A stretch of DNA of 27,158 nt, from IMG/VR virus record IMGVR_UViG_3300042484_000302, positions 1 to 27,158 of that record; one strand, given 5' to 3'. The notes under the pieces were generated by a model. That model was not told the DNA's origin. It worked only from the letters and a program-made list of their open reading frames with translations, and did not search any database. Origin of the DNA: a virus. Below, piece by piece: positions 7,131 through 14,539 of the stretch; position 1 is the first letter of the stretch, and each line of letters opens with the position of its first letter. Made by a program: the position numbers and the translations under genes.

Positions 7131-7505
7131 ATGGCCGACGAAATCCAAATGTCAGCGCGGCTATACGCCAGCAAAGGTGGGGCATCAATTAACAACCAGA
7201 CGTTCAATGTTGTAACCAACATGACTGGTACGGATATGGGCCAGCAGACTCAAGACGTAAGCTCAGGAGGAGAGCTTCTTGATATTACTGCTGATCTAAC
7301 ACTTCCCTACAAGTTGTTCGTGTACAACATGGACTTGGTTCACACTATCGGAATTGGTGACGTTGCTTCTCAGGTAAGTGGATATTGGTTCCGAATCCCC
7401 CCGCAGCAGTTTGCGTTGTTGCCGTATACTAATACTGCAATGTATGTAACTTGCACGACTGCTGGAGCTACCGCTAAAATCTTCTCTCAATTCTGCGAGA
7501 TCTAA
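7131..7505 (+). CDS. Virion protein, second copy of the tandem paralogous pair (124 aa)
   Basis: ATG 7131 starts 11 bases after the first copy. The first 18 residues differ from the first copy by one substitution (T to S at residue 8). The middle has diverged, but D-M-G-Q-Q-T-Q, L-P-Y-K-L-F-V-Y-N-M-D and F-R-I-P-P-Q-Q are recognisable counterparts, and both proteins end in F-C-E-I. This indicates gene duplication followed by divergence at the centre, the part most likely exposed if these are decoration or tail-tip proteins. The stop TAA overlaps the next ATG (TAATG). Confidence 0.72.
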   Translation: MADEIQMSARLYASKGGASINNQTFNVVTNMTGTDMGQQTQDVSSGGELLDITADLTLPYKLFVYNMDLVHTIGIGDVASQVSGYWFRIPPQQFALLPYTNTAMYVTCTTAGATAKIFSQFCEI

Positions 7506-7723
7506 TGGCTGTTACACTTCCATCTAAGGTTGCGGAGCGTGGTATTAAAGCAGAACACGCTCGCGCTATCAATCAACTGATTGACGTAGTCCGTAAGATC
7601 CAGCTTGTTGCCGGACCAGATCAAGCGATTGAGCAGACTCCGAATGGCACGACGCTTAAAATAAAGCAGCAAGCTGGAAAGGGAACCGCCACAACCAGTT
7701 CTGCTGAAGATTGGTTCTATTGA
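7505..7723 (+). CDS. Small hypothetical protein in tail operon (72 aa)
   Basis: ATG 7505 overlaps the previous TAA. The N-terminal helix (A-E-H-A-R-A-I-N-Q-L-I-D-V-V-R-K-I) is followed by a hydrophilic strand pair (I-E-Q-T-P-N-G-T-T-L-K-I-K) and a Gly/Ala/Thr-rich tail ending in D-W-F-Y. No signal peptide or membrane segment is visible. A short helix followed by P-N-G-T-T-L-x-I resembles the attachment end of phage fibre and tip proteins, so it could be a connector for the large protein that follows one base later. The function is not identified. Confidence 0.68.
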   Translation: MAVTLPSKVAERGIKAEHARAINQLIDVVRKIQLVAGPDQAIEQTPNGTTLKIKQQAGKGTATTSSAEDWFY

Positions 7724-7724
7724 A

Positions 7725-10349
7725 ATGGCCTACGCAAGAGACGGAAACGACAGGATGTTCAATGCGAACAACCTGAATGATTTGTATTCACGCTTCGACA
7801 GAAAGTGTTTTCTTGCGCTTAATCAGTTAAGTCCGCTGTTCATAACCACTCCCAACGGAGAAAATTACGAGCAAGCAACTGTTCCTTTTGGTGTGGTATA
7901 TCAATACAGAAGAGATCCAACTACTTGTAGGCGACTTGCCGGTGCGCAATTTTATAGCGGTTCAGCAATAGTCAACGATTACAATCAGTCTAAAGCCTAC
8001 GACGAGCTTTCAAAGCTTGAAGTAAAACACCAAGACGTTGCAGGAGGTCAGGTTTACGTTGACACATTTGGACCAGTTGCTCCTTCGTTTACTTGCGACG
8101 TTGCTTCAATTCATTACTCTTTTGAACTTCTAACCAGAGAGGTTGATGGAAAGCGTTATGACGTTCATCTAGGTTGGGATCCACCTTCAAATCTGCAAAC
8201 CTCTTTTGTAAGTGGAAGTTTGGGGTTTTTCCCAAGACTCCCTCCATCAAGAATCCACAAGCACAAGACCGCTGTAGCCGATATCTTTATTGAAGGTTAT
8301 CTTGAGTTTTCTATTAAAAACACTTACCAACGTTATGATTGTTGGAGAGTGCATAACTGTAATGCAACAAAGCTAACTGTTCAGCTTCAGTCTTCTAGTG
8401 GATCTTCTACTAGCGTAATCATTGAACCGTCTAGCTGTAGATCATTCCGAAGATCTCCTGATGGCGAATGGATCACAACTTGGCCTAACGGTTCTGTTTG
8501 CAGATACTTCTTCCCGTATCTTTTTGGTGATGTTCCATACTTTGCTGGAGGTCCACCTGCTGCTGTTAATTATAGCCAAATTGGCTTTATGGCTATCGAG
8601 ATCTCAGCCAGAGCAAACAACATAGCAAACCCGTTTCTTTTGTTCCAATGGCAGAACGCTCTATACGCTCAACTTGATCCACGCAATCAGCATAGCATTC
8701 TGTCTGCATACAAAGGTGCGTACCAAGACCCTTTAAAAGATAGCACTATTATTGGAAACGCGATATTTACTTGGGGACGAGCTAAGGTAGCCAAGTTAAA
8801 AGCGGGGGTTATAATTCAGGAATACTTTAAAACGTTTTCTGGAATGGAAACGTTAGTTGAGGATCTTGAAAGCATAGGTTTGACAGTAACAAAAGCTCAG
8901 GGATCGTTGACTCTTGTTCCAAAAGAACAAAACACAACGGTGCTTATATTTCCGGTTGATGCTAATGTTTTTGTAGGAGGAACTGGGAACTTGTTTTGGA
9001 ACATTGTTCCCGCTGGAGTTAATGTAGCAACAAGTTACCCCAACGGATTTGCCTATAATACAACCTATAACGCAACCGGATGGGGAGGATCGTTTGTTCC
9101 TGATCTGTTTGACACTATTTTAACGCTAAGAAAACTTGTAGCGGATCAGGAATTATATTACACGACAATTGGAGACGTTCCGACTGAAGTTCCCGAATCA
9201 ATTGTTTCTAAAGTAACATTAACACCTCTAGGCTTGGTATGTTGTGGCGTTAGTGCTTTGCCTATTGTTTACAATTACACAAAACACAGGTATTACGAAG
9301 AAGCGGCAACATCAGCAAATCTATTCATTCAATCAAGATCAATTGGCGAAGGACAGCAAAGCAACCCTCCTACCGCAGTCGATTGGTCTAACACTAGATT
9401 TATTTCCCCTGTTCATACATATCTGTTTCACGCTGCCGGTACATTGTATGAAAACGTAATGCCAAAGGCTGGAATGGCTTTTGTGCCTCCCCGTGGACCG
9501 TGGGGATTTGCGTCTTCCGTTTATGACGCAGAACTATCAAGAGTTCTTAATGTAACAACAGGTGGTGCTGATTTCTGGATTAACAAATGGGGAGCCGCTA
9601 ACGGCAAAGATAACCAAGTCAGAATACTAGGACAGCCCAACCAAACGCTTCAAACACCAATACAGACAACAACTCAAACACCTGATCTTGTTGCTGACGA
9701 TGTGTTTTACGATTTGGATAATCCTAAAATGGCAGGAGTAGCTGGAGTTACAACATTAGGTGGAATTTATAATCTTGCCCAGATCAATTACAGAGATACA
9801 GGACAATATTTCAATCTTCCATACATACCTTCTTTTGTAAGTCAAACAGGAGGAACCGGCCCGATATTCCATAAGATTAAAAAGAGTGCTTGGCTTTGGA
9901 ACTCTTTAGAATACGCGGTTGATGCATGGACTAGATCAATTCCTATGTGTATGGGAAACAAAAGTGCGCCTTTGATTGGAGGAGTCCCGTTAGGAAGCAT
10001 TACTCTTGGCAATTCTAGCGACTCCTCTGGAAGAATAGCGTTCGATATTAGTGAATCTGTATACAGTCAATTGTTAACAAACGGGATTTTAGCTTATAAA
10101 GTTGATCCTTCGTATTATTACGTTGCCCCAGAAGATCTTGAAAGCTATTGCGATAGGTTTGGTTTTAAGTCGTATAACTTTGATGCCTATAAGGATTATT
10201 TTTCTACGACTCAAGACACGATTCCGTTCCGAAGCTATTCAGAAGGGGAAAAAACCGACTCGGTGGAATACTTCCGGCAAAACGTTGTTTTTCCTGATTT
10301 TCCTGCGACCTACTACGGCTCCCTCCGGTACGTCGATCTGACCGCTTGA
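7725..10349 (+). CDS. Large virion protein, tail-tip or receptor-binding candidate (874 aa)
   Basis: ATG 7725 starts one base after the preceding TGA. The N-terminus is M-A-Y-A-R-D-G-N-D-R-M-F-N-A-N-N-L-N-D-L. The protein is rich in aromatic residues, Ser, Thr and Asn, with many short strands and few long helices. A Cys/Trp-rich patch near residues 205-262 includes Y-D-C-W-R-V-H-N-C-N and W-P-N-G-S-V-C-R-Y-F-F. There is no signal peptide, membrane segment or recognisable catalytic motif. It is the largest complete gene in the window and the last of the tail module, the usual place of host-recognition proteins. Its coding DNA is visibly A/T-richer than the recombination genes that follow. I do not recognise a family. 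Confidence 0.75.
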   Translation: MAYARDGNDRMFNANNLNDLYSRFDRKCFLALNQLSPLFITTPNGENYEQATVPFGVVYQYRRDPTTCRRLAGAQFYSGSAIVNDYNQSKAYDELSKLEVKHQDVAGGQVYVDTFGPVAPSFTCDVASIHYSFELLTREVDGKRYDVHLGWDPPSNLQTSFVSGSLGFFPRLPPSRIHKHKTAVADIFIEGYLEFSIKNTYQRYDCWRVHNCNATKLTVQLQSSSGSSTSVIIEPSSCRSFRRSPDGEWITTWPNGSVCRYFFPYLFGDVPYFAGGPPAAVNYSQIGFMAIEISARANNIANPFLLFQWQNALYAQLDPRNQHSILSAYKGAYQDPLKDSTIIGNAIFTWGRAKVAKLKAGVIIQEYFKTFSGMETLVEDLESIGLTVTKAQGSLTLVPKEQNTTVLIFPVDANVFVGGTGNLFWNIVPAGVNVATSYPNGFAYNTTYNATGWGGSFVPDLFDTILTLRKLVADQELYYTTIGDVPTEVPESIVSKVTLTPLGLVCCGVSALPIVYNYTKHRYYEEAATSANLFIQSRSIGEGQQSNPPTAVDWSNTRFISPVHTYLFHAAGTLYENVMPKAGMAFVPPRGPWGFASSVYDAELSRVLNVTTGGADFWINKWGAANGKDNQVRILGQPNQTLQTPIQTTTQTPDLVADDVFYDLDNPKMAGVAGVTTLGGIYNLAQINYRDTGQYFNLPYIPSFVSQTGGTGPIFHKIKKSAWLWNSLEYAVDAWTRSIPMCMGNKSAPLIGGVPLGSITLGNSSDSSGRIAFDISESVYSQLLTNGILAYKVDPSYYYVAPEDLESYCDRFGFKSYNFDAYKDYFSTTQDTIPFRSYSEGEKTDSVEYFRQNVVFPDFPATYYGSLRYVDLTA

Positions 10350-10352
10350 CAG

Positions 10353-10370
10353 AAACCCACCGTTGGGTTT
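10353..10370 (+). terminator. Hairpin at end of structural module, probable terminator
   Basis: AAACCCA at 10353-10359 pairs with TGGGTTT at 10364-10370 across a CCGT loop, four bases after the stop of the 874-aa gene. Short outer arms GACAG (10348-10352) and CTGTC (10379-10383) can also pair. The run of T is only within the stem, so this is not a textbook intrinsic terminator, but its placement between two modules supports a termination or 3'-end-processing role. Confidence 0.5.
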
Positions 10371-10385
10371 ACGGTCTCCCTGTCG

Positions 10386-10580
10386 ATGAAATGTCCCTCC
10401 TGCAACTGCATCTTTGCCGCAAGCCTCCGCGATCTCGCGAAGGAGTTGGGCGGGTCAAAATCAACGGCAAAAGCCTCCGCATCCCGAGCAAACGGAAAGC
10501 GTGGAGGTAGACCGAAAACCTATGAAAAACGAACTAATACCAAGTCAGAAACAGTCCGCGCTGTCGGTGATGGCCGGTAA
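10386..10580 (+). CDS. Small zinc-knuckle/AT-hook-like protein (64 aa)
   Basis: Starts at ATG 10386 with M-K-C-P-S-C-N-C, a CxxCxC cluster of the kind that binds zinc. A short helix (L-R-D-L-A-K-E-L-G-G) follows, then a very basic tail containing G-K-R-G-G-R-P-K-T-Y, close to an AT-hook core (GRP flanked by basic residues). The build suggests a small nucleic-acid-binding protein. Its last 59 bases overlap the start of the downstream bet-like gene in another frame. It is the first gene after the hairpin, so it may lead the recombination operon. The function is not established. Confidence 0.62.
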   Translation: MKCPSCNCIFAASLRDLAKELGGSKSTAKASASRANGKRGGRPKTYEKRTNTKSETVRAVGDGR

Positions 10581-11205
10581 ATTCAGCGTCGAGCCGATCA
10601 AGCTGCTCGATACTCTCCGCGCTACTCTGATGCCGAAAGCTACCAATGAGGAGCTTCTGGCGTTTGTGGTCACTGCAAATCAGTACGACCTGAATCCATT
10701 CACTAAGGAGATTTACGCATTCCCCGGTCGCTCTGGAGGGATTACTCCAGTGGTCTCAGTGGACGGCTGGATCAAGCTGATGAATCGGCATCCGCAGTTT
10801 GACGGCATCCAGTTCCGCACTGATGACGTCGATGGCAAGCCGTTTTCGGTGACTGCAACCATTTACCTTAAAGATCGCTCGCGTCCCGTGGAGATCACCG
10901 AGTTCTTCAGCGAGTGCAATCGCTCAACGGAGCCGTGGAAGGTCAATCCTCGCAGGATGTTGCGACACAAAGCGTTGATCCAATGCGCTCGCGTAGCATT
11001 TGGATTCAGCGGGATCGTGGACGACGAGGAGGCTGTTCCTTCGGTGCAAGTCAACGTCACGCCGTCTCGTCCAATTTTCCGCTCAAAACTAGAGCCGAAG
11101 GTTGAGATCCAGCCTAACGAGTACCTCCCCGAGAATAACCCGATCCCTACCGCTACGGTCCAACCCACCGAAGCAATTTTGCACGAAGGGATGTCCAATG
11201 AGTGA
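10522..11205 (+). CDS. bet: Phage recombination protein Bet (RecT-family single-strand annealase)
   Basis: 227 aa. ATG 10522 was chosen because residues before it (in-frame from 10414) are unlike the family, and the product then begins M-K-N-E-L-I-P-S. Bet-type features are L-L-D-T-L-R-A-T-L-M-P-K-A-T-N-E-E-L, then F-V-V-T-A-N-Q-Y-D-L-N-P-F-T-K-E-I-Y-A-F and V-S-V-D-G-W-I-K-L-M-N-R-H-P. They are followed by C-x(14)-R-M-L-R-H-K-A-L-I-Q-C-A-R-V-A-F-G-F-S-G-I. These proteins anneal complementary single strands and work with an exonuclease, here the next gene, which overlaps by eight bases. Length is slightly below lambda Bet. The C-terminal 50 residues are a variable Pro-rich tail. Confidence 0.92.
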   Translation: MKNELIPSQKQSALSVMAGKFSVEPIKLLDTLRATLMPKATNEELLAFVVTANQYDLNPFTKEIYAFPGRSGGITPVVSVDGWIKLMNRHPQFDGIQFRTDDVDGKPFSVTATIYLKDRSRPVEITEFFSECNRSTEPWKVNPRRMLRHKALIQCARVAFGFSGIVDDEEAVPSVQVNVTPSRPIFRSKLEPKVEIQPNEYLPENNPIPTATVQPTEAILHEGMSNE

Positions 11206-12313
11206 CGAGCGTAATGGACTCCCGAGCGCATCAGCCGCGAGCCGGTACGCAAGTTGTATCGGCAGTTGGCAGTTGGAGAAGGCAATCGCAGAGACCGAGT
11301 CCACCGCTGACGCTGCGACCGGCAACCGCATCCACGCCGCTCTGGGGATGGAGCCGGTTGAGAATCTAACGACAGACGAGACTTACATCATTGATCGCTG
11401 CCGAGAGCAGGAACTGGAGTTGGTCAAACAAGTGTTCTCAACCTCCACCGAGGAGCCGCAAATGTTCCGCGAAAAGCGGCTGTGGTCCCTTCAGAACTAC
11501 GGTCTTGGTCAAGAAGACAAACGGCTCTGGTCTGGTAAACCTGACGTTGTTTACGTCGAAGGCAACAACGCTTTAATCATCGACTACAAGAGCGGTCGCG
11601 GATTAGTCGAGAACGCAGCGGAGAACCTCCAGTTGCGGTGCTTGGTCGCGCTTCTGCATGAATCGTTTGGCTTTACGTTAGAGGCAATCACGGTCGCAAT
11701 CATTCAGCCTCTAGCTGGACCTCCGAGCGTTGCGTCCTACGAGTTAGGCGACCTGATGGATGCGGTGCGTGAGTCGCAGTCGTTGATGAGTGCGATCATG
11801 CAGCCGGACCAACCGCGCACTCCATCAGAGGCCGCTTGCAAGTATTGTAAGGGGAAACCCTATTGCTCCGAAGCGCGGGAATTAGCGGTCACCGGACCAC
11901 TCGCCAACGCTCCAGAAGGCATCACGCCGGACGCGATTGCCTCAACCCTTACATCCAGCCATCTCGCTCAATTCCTCGACAGAGCGGCTCAAGCGGAAGC
12001 GGTTATCGAAGCTTGCAAGTCTGAAGCTCGACGCAGACTGAGTGAGGGAGAAACCATCGAAGGCTGGACGCTTAAAGATGGATCTGTCCGCGAGTCTATT
12101 ACGACTCCTGAAATAGTTGCGTCTCGATTCTTGGAACTCGGGACTTACGAGCAGCTAAGTTCCGCGATCACGCTTAACAAAACGAAGCTCAAAGATGCGG
12201 TCAAACTTGCGACTGGCTTTAAAGGCCAGCAACTCAACGCAAAACTTGATGCTCTCCTCGACGGATGCACCGAGTCCAAAATGTCCCAACCAATACTTAC
12301 ACGAATCAAATGA
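11198..12313 (+). CDS. RecB/Cas4-type PD-(D/E)XK exonuclease with Fe-S-like Cys cluster
   Basis: 371 aa, ATG 11198 overlapping the bet stop. Visible nuclease motifs, in order, are G-N-R-I-H-A-A-L (motif I His46), S-G-K-P-D (Asp116), I-I-D-Y-K-S-G (Asp129, Lys131) and Q-L-R (Gln145). A C-terminal C-K-Y-C-K-G-K-P-Y-C (Cys214, 217, 223) plus an N-terminal Cys20 match the four-cysteine [4Fe-4S] arrangement of Cas4, AddB and related nucleases. Next to Bet it is expected to resect double-strand ends to give single strands for annealing. The last about 140 residues are a helical extension without known motif. It is not the lambda Exo or RecE fold by motif spacing. Confidence 0.86.
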   Translation: MSDERNGLPSASAASRYASCIGSWQLEKAIAETESTADAATGNRIHAALGMEPVENLTTDETYIIDRCREQELELVKQVFSTSTEEPQMFREKRLWSLQNYGLGQEDKRLWSGKPDVVYVEGNNALIIDYKSGRGLVENAAENLQLRCLVALLHESFGFTLEAITVAIIQPLAGPPSVASYELGDLMDAVRESQSLMSAIMQPDQPRTPSEAACKYCKGKPYCSEARELAVTGPLANAPEGITPDAIASTLTSSHLAQFLDRAAQAEAVIEACKSEARRRLSEGETIEGWTLKDGSVRESITTPEIVASRFLELGTYEQLSSAITLNKTKLKDAVKLATGFKGQQLNAKLDALLDGCTESKMSQPILTRIK

Positions 12314-12744
12314 ATCAAACTCATCCAATGGAACTGGTGCGCGAGTTTATGCGTACCTACCAACAGCTTGTCCCTAAGATTCCTGTCCTCCCAGATCCGG
12401 TGACGCAAAATCTACGATACCGGCTCATCGACGAGGAGGCTCAGGAGTTGGCTGAAGCTACCAACCCGAAAGAGTATCTGGACGCTGTTGGGGATCTTCT
12501 CTACGTCGTCTACGGAGCCGCGCTGGCCGCTGGCTTCTCCCCGCATCAAGTGGACGCAGCGTTCACCGAGATCCACCGGAGCAACATGAGCAAATGCTGG
12601 TCTGACGACGAGATCGACTCCATCCCTGCTGACAGCCGATCCACGCGAGTTGGCGACAACCGTCACATTGTACGGAGGTCTGACGGTAAGATTGCGAAAT
12701 CCCCAAGCTACTCCCCCGCTCGACTGGAGAGCTACACGCGATGA
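12310..12744 (+). CDS. MazG/HisE-like nucleotide pyrophosphohydrolase
   Basis: 144 aa from ATG 12310, overlapping the nuclease stop (ATGA). The all-alpha NTP-PPase signature is visible: L-I-D-E-E-A-Q-E-L-A-E-A (residues 39-50, the metal-binding E-E-x-x-E) and Y-L-D-A-V-G-D-L-L-Y-V-V-Y-G (Asp58, Asp62). A family-typical A-F-x-E-I-H-R-S-N-M-S-K-C-W follows. Phage members of this family hydrolyse nucleoside triphosphates or related nucleotides and are thought to adjust nucleotide pools or alarmones. The substrate cannot be told from sequence. It is co-translated with recombination genes. Confidence 0.85.
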   Translation: MNQTHPMELVREFMRTYQQLVPKIPVLPDPVTQNLRYRLIDEEAQELAEATNPKEYLDAVGDLLYVVYGAALAAGFSPHQVDAAFTEIHRSNMSKCWSDDEIDSIPADSRSTRVGDNRHIVRRSDGKIAKSPSYSPARLESYTR

Positions 12745-13070
12745 GACATTTATGGGCGCGTGGATTTGGACGGCTCCACTCAGACGCTGAAATCATCACC
12801 ACAGACGACGGAAAACAGTTTTTGATCGCAGTTATCGAGTTTGAGAAACGCACGTTGGGCAACGGCAAACCTTACGCTCAACGAGTGCAGTTTCGCTCGT
12901 TTGATCCGGACGATATGGACGCTGTACTCCTTCTCACCGAGGGGACTCACGTTCTGTTCGATGGGGACTGCGATGCGGTAGCGGATAAATCATCGACCGG
13001 CTGGTGGTACGCTAATCCTCGGATCACCGGACGCATCAGCGAAATCATTCCCTCTGGACATGAATCTTAG
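12741..13070 (+). CDS. OB-fold/SSB-like protein candidate
   Basis: 109 aa, ATG 12741 overlapping the previous TGA. Layout: short start M-R-H-L-W-A-R-G-F-G-R-L, then strands K-Q-F-L-I-A-V-I-E-F-E-K-R and R-V-Q-F-R-S-F-D-P, then T-H-V-L-F-D-G-D-C-D-A-V, W-W-Y-A-N-P-R-I-T-G-R-I-S-E-I. Strand order and phrases such as V-x-F-R-S-F and G-x-x-V-L-x-D-G-D-C match single-strand-binding OB-fold proteins (compare V-x-G-x-L in SSB), though an acidic SSB tip is missing. Its place between MazG-like and RusA genes in a recombination cassette favours ssDNA binding. A second, better SSB-like protein is encoded at 23069. Confidence 0.6.
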   Translation: MRHLWARGFGRLHSDAEIITTDDGKQFLIAVIEFEKRTLGNGKPYAQRVQFRSFDPDDMDAVLLLTEGTHVLFDGDCDAVADKSSTGWWYANPRITGRISEIIPSGHES

Positions 13071-13482
13071 CTTCTTTTGCGCGGGAATCCCGAAGGCTCA
13101 ACCTCGGGTCAAAGCGTTTGTCAGGGGAGGTCACGCTGGAGTTTACACGCCAGACGGAGCAGAGGCTTGGAAGCAGGAGGTTAGGCGGCAAGCCGTCGCC
13201 AACGCTCCAGAATCAATTATAGCGGGAGTTGTTCGTATCCAGCTAGACTTTTTCTTGCCGAGACCAAAGGTGCATCTAGACAAGCGCGGTGTACCGAAGC
13301 CGAAATCACCAGTCTGGTGCCAGAAAAAGCCGGATCTGGATAACCTGATTAAAGCCGTCACCGATGCGATCACCGACACTCAGCGAGTCTGGCTGGACGA
13401 CAGCCAAGTTTGCTTCATCTCAGCGACCAAATCCTACGCACTCGACGCCGTTGGTTGCAGCGTGAGAATCTCGGCTGATTAG
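13060..13482 (+). CDS. rusA: RusA-family Holliday junction resolvase
   Basis: 140 aa from ATG 13060, overlapping the previous gene by 11 bases. The RusA core K-K-P-D-L-D-N-L-I-K-A-V-T-D-A-I is at residues 89-104, with metal-binding Asp92 and Asp94, then V-W-L-D-D-S-Q-V with the third acidic site at Asp113/114. The N-terminal I-P-K-A-Q-P-R-V-K-A-F is the usual first strand of the family (P-x-P-x-R-P). These dimeric enzymes cut four-way junctions and help resolve branched DNA before packaging. Length is normal. It closes the recombination cassette, and a 213-base gap follows. Confidence 0.92.
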   Translation: MNLSFFCAGIPKAQPRVKAFVRGGHAGVYTPDGAEAWKQEVRRQAVANAPESIIAGVVRIQLDFFLPRPKVHLDKRGVPKPKSPVWCQKKPDLDNLIKAVTDAITDTQRVWLDDSQVCFISATKSYALDAVGCSVRISAD

Positions 13483-13695
13483 CCTCTCAGAAATCGCGGA
13501 ATGGTACGCAGGGAGATCCTGCGACAGGTGATTTCACCGCACGAAACACCGCGATTTCCTCAGCATTTCGCTGATTTTAGAGCCTCTGAAATAAATCTGA
13601 AGAAAGTTGCAGATTTCTGTTGCGGATATCCCAACGATGGGTTTAAGGTAACTCCATCGACGGCAATTAAGCCGAAGAAAAACGGAAAGAATACG
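13483..13695 (+). promoter_or_regulatory. Intergenic region with inverted repeats after rusA
   Basis: This 213-base stretch has an unlikely reading frame (start 13501). It holds a 9-base inverted repeat, AAATCGCGG at 13491-13499 and CCGCGATTT at 13549-13557, and a small hairpin CAGC/GCTG at 13561-13573. Two related copies of AGCCTCT near 13481 and 13580 are each followed by GAAAT-type sequence. It could carry a promoter, processing site or operator for the accessory genes downstream, since it separates two modules. I see no clear -35/-10 pair. Confidence 0.4.
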
Positions 13696-13968
13696 ATGAG
13701 CAACCAAATCATAACCACTGGCCCACTTGGGGTCAGGGTGACCAGCTCTGTCAGTTTCGGAGCTGTCGAGCATGAAGTAAATTGGAAGAGGGGATCAGCG
13801 AGTCTGGTATTCGCTGCAAATGAGGGTAAAGTTGAGATCAACTGGCGACTTATTAAGGAGGATGAAGACAGTTACCTCAAATTGCCGCGCACTGTATGGT
13901 CTTGGTTGGAGAACTTTCAAAACGGCGGATTTGCTGAACGTGTCGCATCTAAACTCATCAACAACTAA
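13696..13968 (+). CDS. Hypothetical protein (90 aa)
   Basis: ATG 13696 is preferred over the upstream in-frame ATG 13501 because an AAGAAAAACGGAAAG purine-rich stretch lies just before it and the extra N-terminus would span the inverted-repeat region. The product begins M-S-N-Q-I-I-T-T-G-P-L-G-V-R, then strands E-H-E-V-N-W-K-R-G-S-A-S-L-V-F-A-A-N and K-V-E-I-N-W-R-L-I. A helical end L-P-R-T-V-W-S-W-L-E-N-F follows. It is compact and soluble, with no membrane segment. Family not recognised. It is the first gene of the accessory region. Confidence 0.6.
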   Translation: MSNQIITTGPLGVRVTSSVSFGAVEHEVNWKRGSASLVFAANEGKVEINWRLIKEDEDSYLKLPRTVWSWLENFQNGGFAERVASKLINN

Positions 13969-13979
13969 TAACACATTAT

Positions 13980-14228
13980 ATGGAATTCAAAGACATCGAA
14001 TCGTTCTCCGGCATTGAGGTTGGAGATCTCGTGAGGGTCCAACGTGGACCACTTGGATCAAGCACTCAGATCGTTTCAGTGATTACTCGCACAACCAACA
14101 CGTTCTGCCCGATCATGGGCTGGTACGGTGGGCCATCAGTGAAGTTTAGCTTTGTTGACGGTGGATCTTCCTATCACTTCCAACTGGATCAAGAGCAGCC
14201 GATTCAAGAGAAGCATTGGTTGAAGTAA
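13980..14228 (+). CDS. Hypothetical small beta-rich protein (82 aa)
   Basis: ATG 13980 follows an A/T-rich leader (AATAACACATTAT) with no Shine-Dalgarno. The N-terminal phrase I-E-V-G-D-L-V-R-V-Q-R-G-P-L-G-S resembles the small barrel strands of KOW/SH3-like domains, where G-D-x-V-x-V opens the barrel. Then come Q-I-V-S-V-I-T-R-T and F-S-F-V-D-G-G-S-S-Y-H-F. A nucleic-acid or protein-binding small barrel is possible but not supported further. It starts 12 bases after the previous gene. Confidence 0.58.
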   Translation: MEFKDIESFSGIEVGDLVRVQRGPLGSSTQIVSVITRTTNTFCPIMGWYGGPSVKFSFVDGGSSYHFQLDQEQPIQEKHWLK

Positions 14229-14261
14229 TTTTCAAACGTGGGGAGCGCATACGCTAAACGC

Positions 14262-14282
14262 TCAAAACCATTAAATACCATG
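14262..14282 (+). repeat. Repeated A-rich translation leader, copy 1
   Basis: The 21 bases ending in the ATG of the gene at 14280 are identical to those ending in the ATG at 14558, including AACCATTAAATACCATG. There is no Shine-Dalgarno within them. A third, 15-of-17 match lies before the ATG at 23380. The repeat stops at the start codon, so it belongs to initiation and not to the proteins. Confidence 0.8.
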
Positions 14283-14534
14283 ACCATCGAAATCAAATAC
14301 ACCGCATCCGTTTACACTCCTGCCGGTTGGCGCGGAGTTACCATCACCGCCAAAGCAACCAAGACCAGCGAGAAAATGGCTCTGGTTGTCGAAGTGCTGG
14401 AAATCAACGGAGAGTCCCCTAAGAGCAGCATGAGCCGCACTGGAGCCAGTCGCCAGCGGTTTAACGGCAGGGGGATCTCCTGCCGAGAGGTAGGAGCCAA
14501 GAAGCGGCTTTCCGCTTGTGAGATTCTCAACTGA
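14280..14534 (+). CDS. Hypothetical small protein (84 aa)
   Basis: ATG 14280 is chosen over GTG 14238 because the 21-base leader seen before another gene ends exactly here. The product starts M-T-I-E-I-K-Y-T-A-S-V-Y-T-P-A-G-W-R-G-V-T-I and continues with helix or strand E-K-M-A-L-V-V-E-V-L-E-I-N-G-E. It ends in a basic segment G-A-S-R-Q-R-F-N-G-R-G and A-K-K-R-L-S-A-C-E-I-L. Early strands followed by a basic tail suggest a nucleic-acid contact, but no family is recognised. Confidence 0.62.
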   Translation: MTIEIKYTASVYTPAGWRGVTITAKATKTSEKMALVVEVLEINGESPKSSMSRTGASRQRFNGRGISCREVGAKKRLSACEILN

Positions 14535-14539
14535 AACCA

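Noticed and set aside
13501-13968. Longer 155-aa version of the protein at 13696
   Set aside because: The extra N-terminus crosses the inverted-repeat region, and a purine-rich site precedes the internal ATG at 13696.
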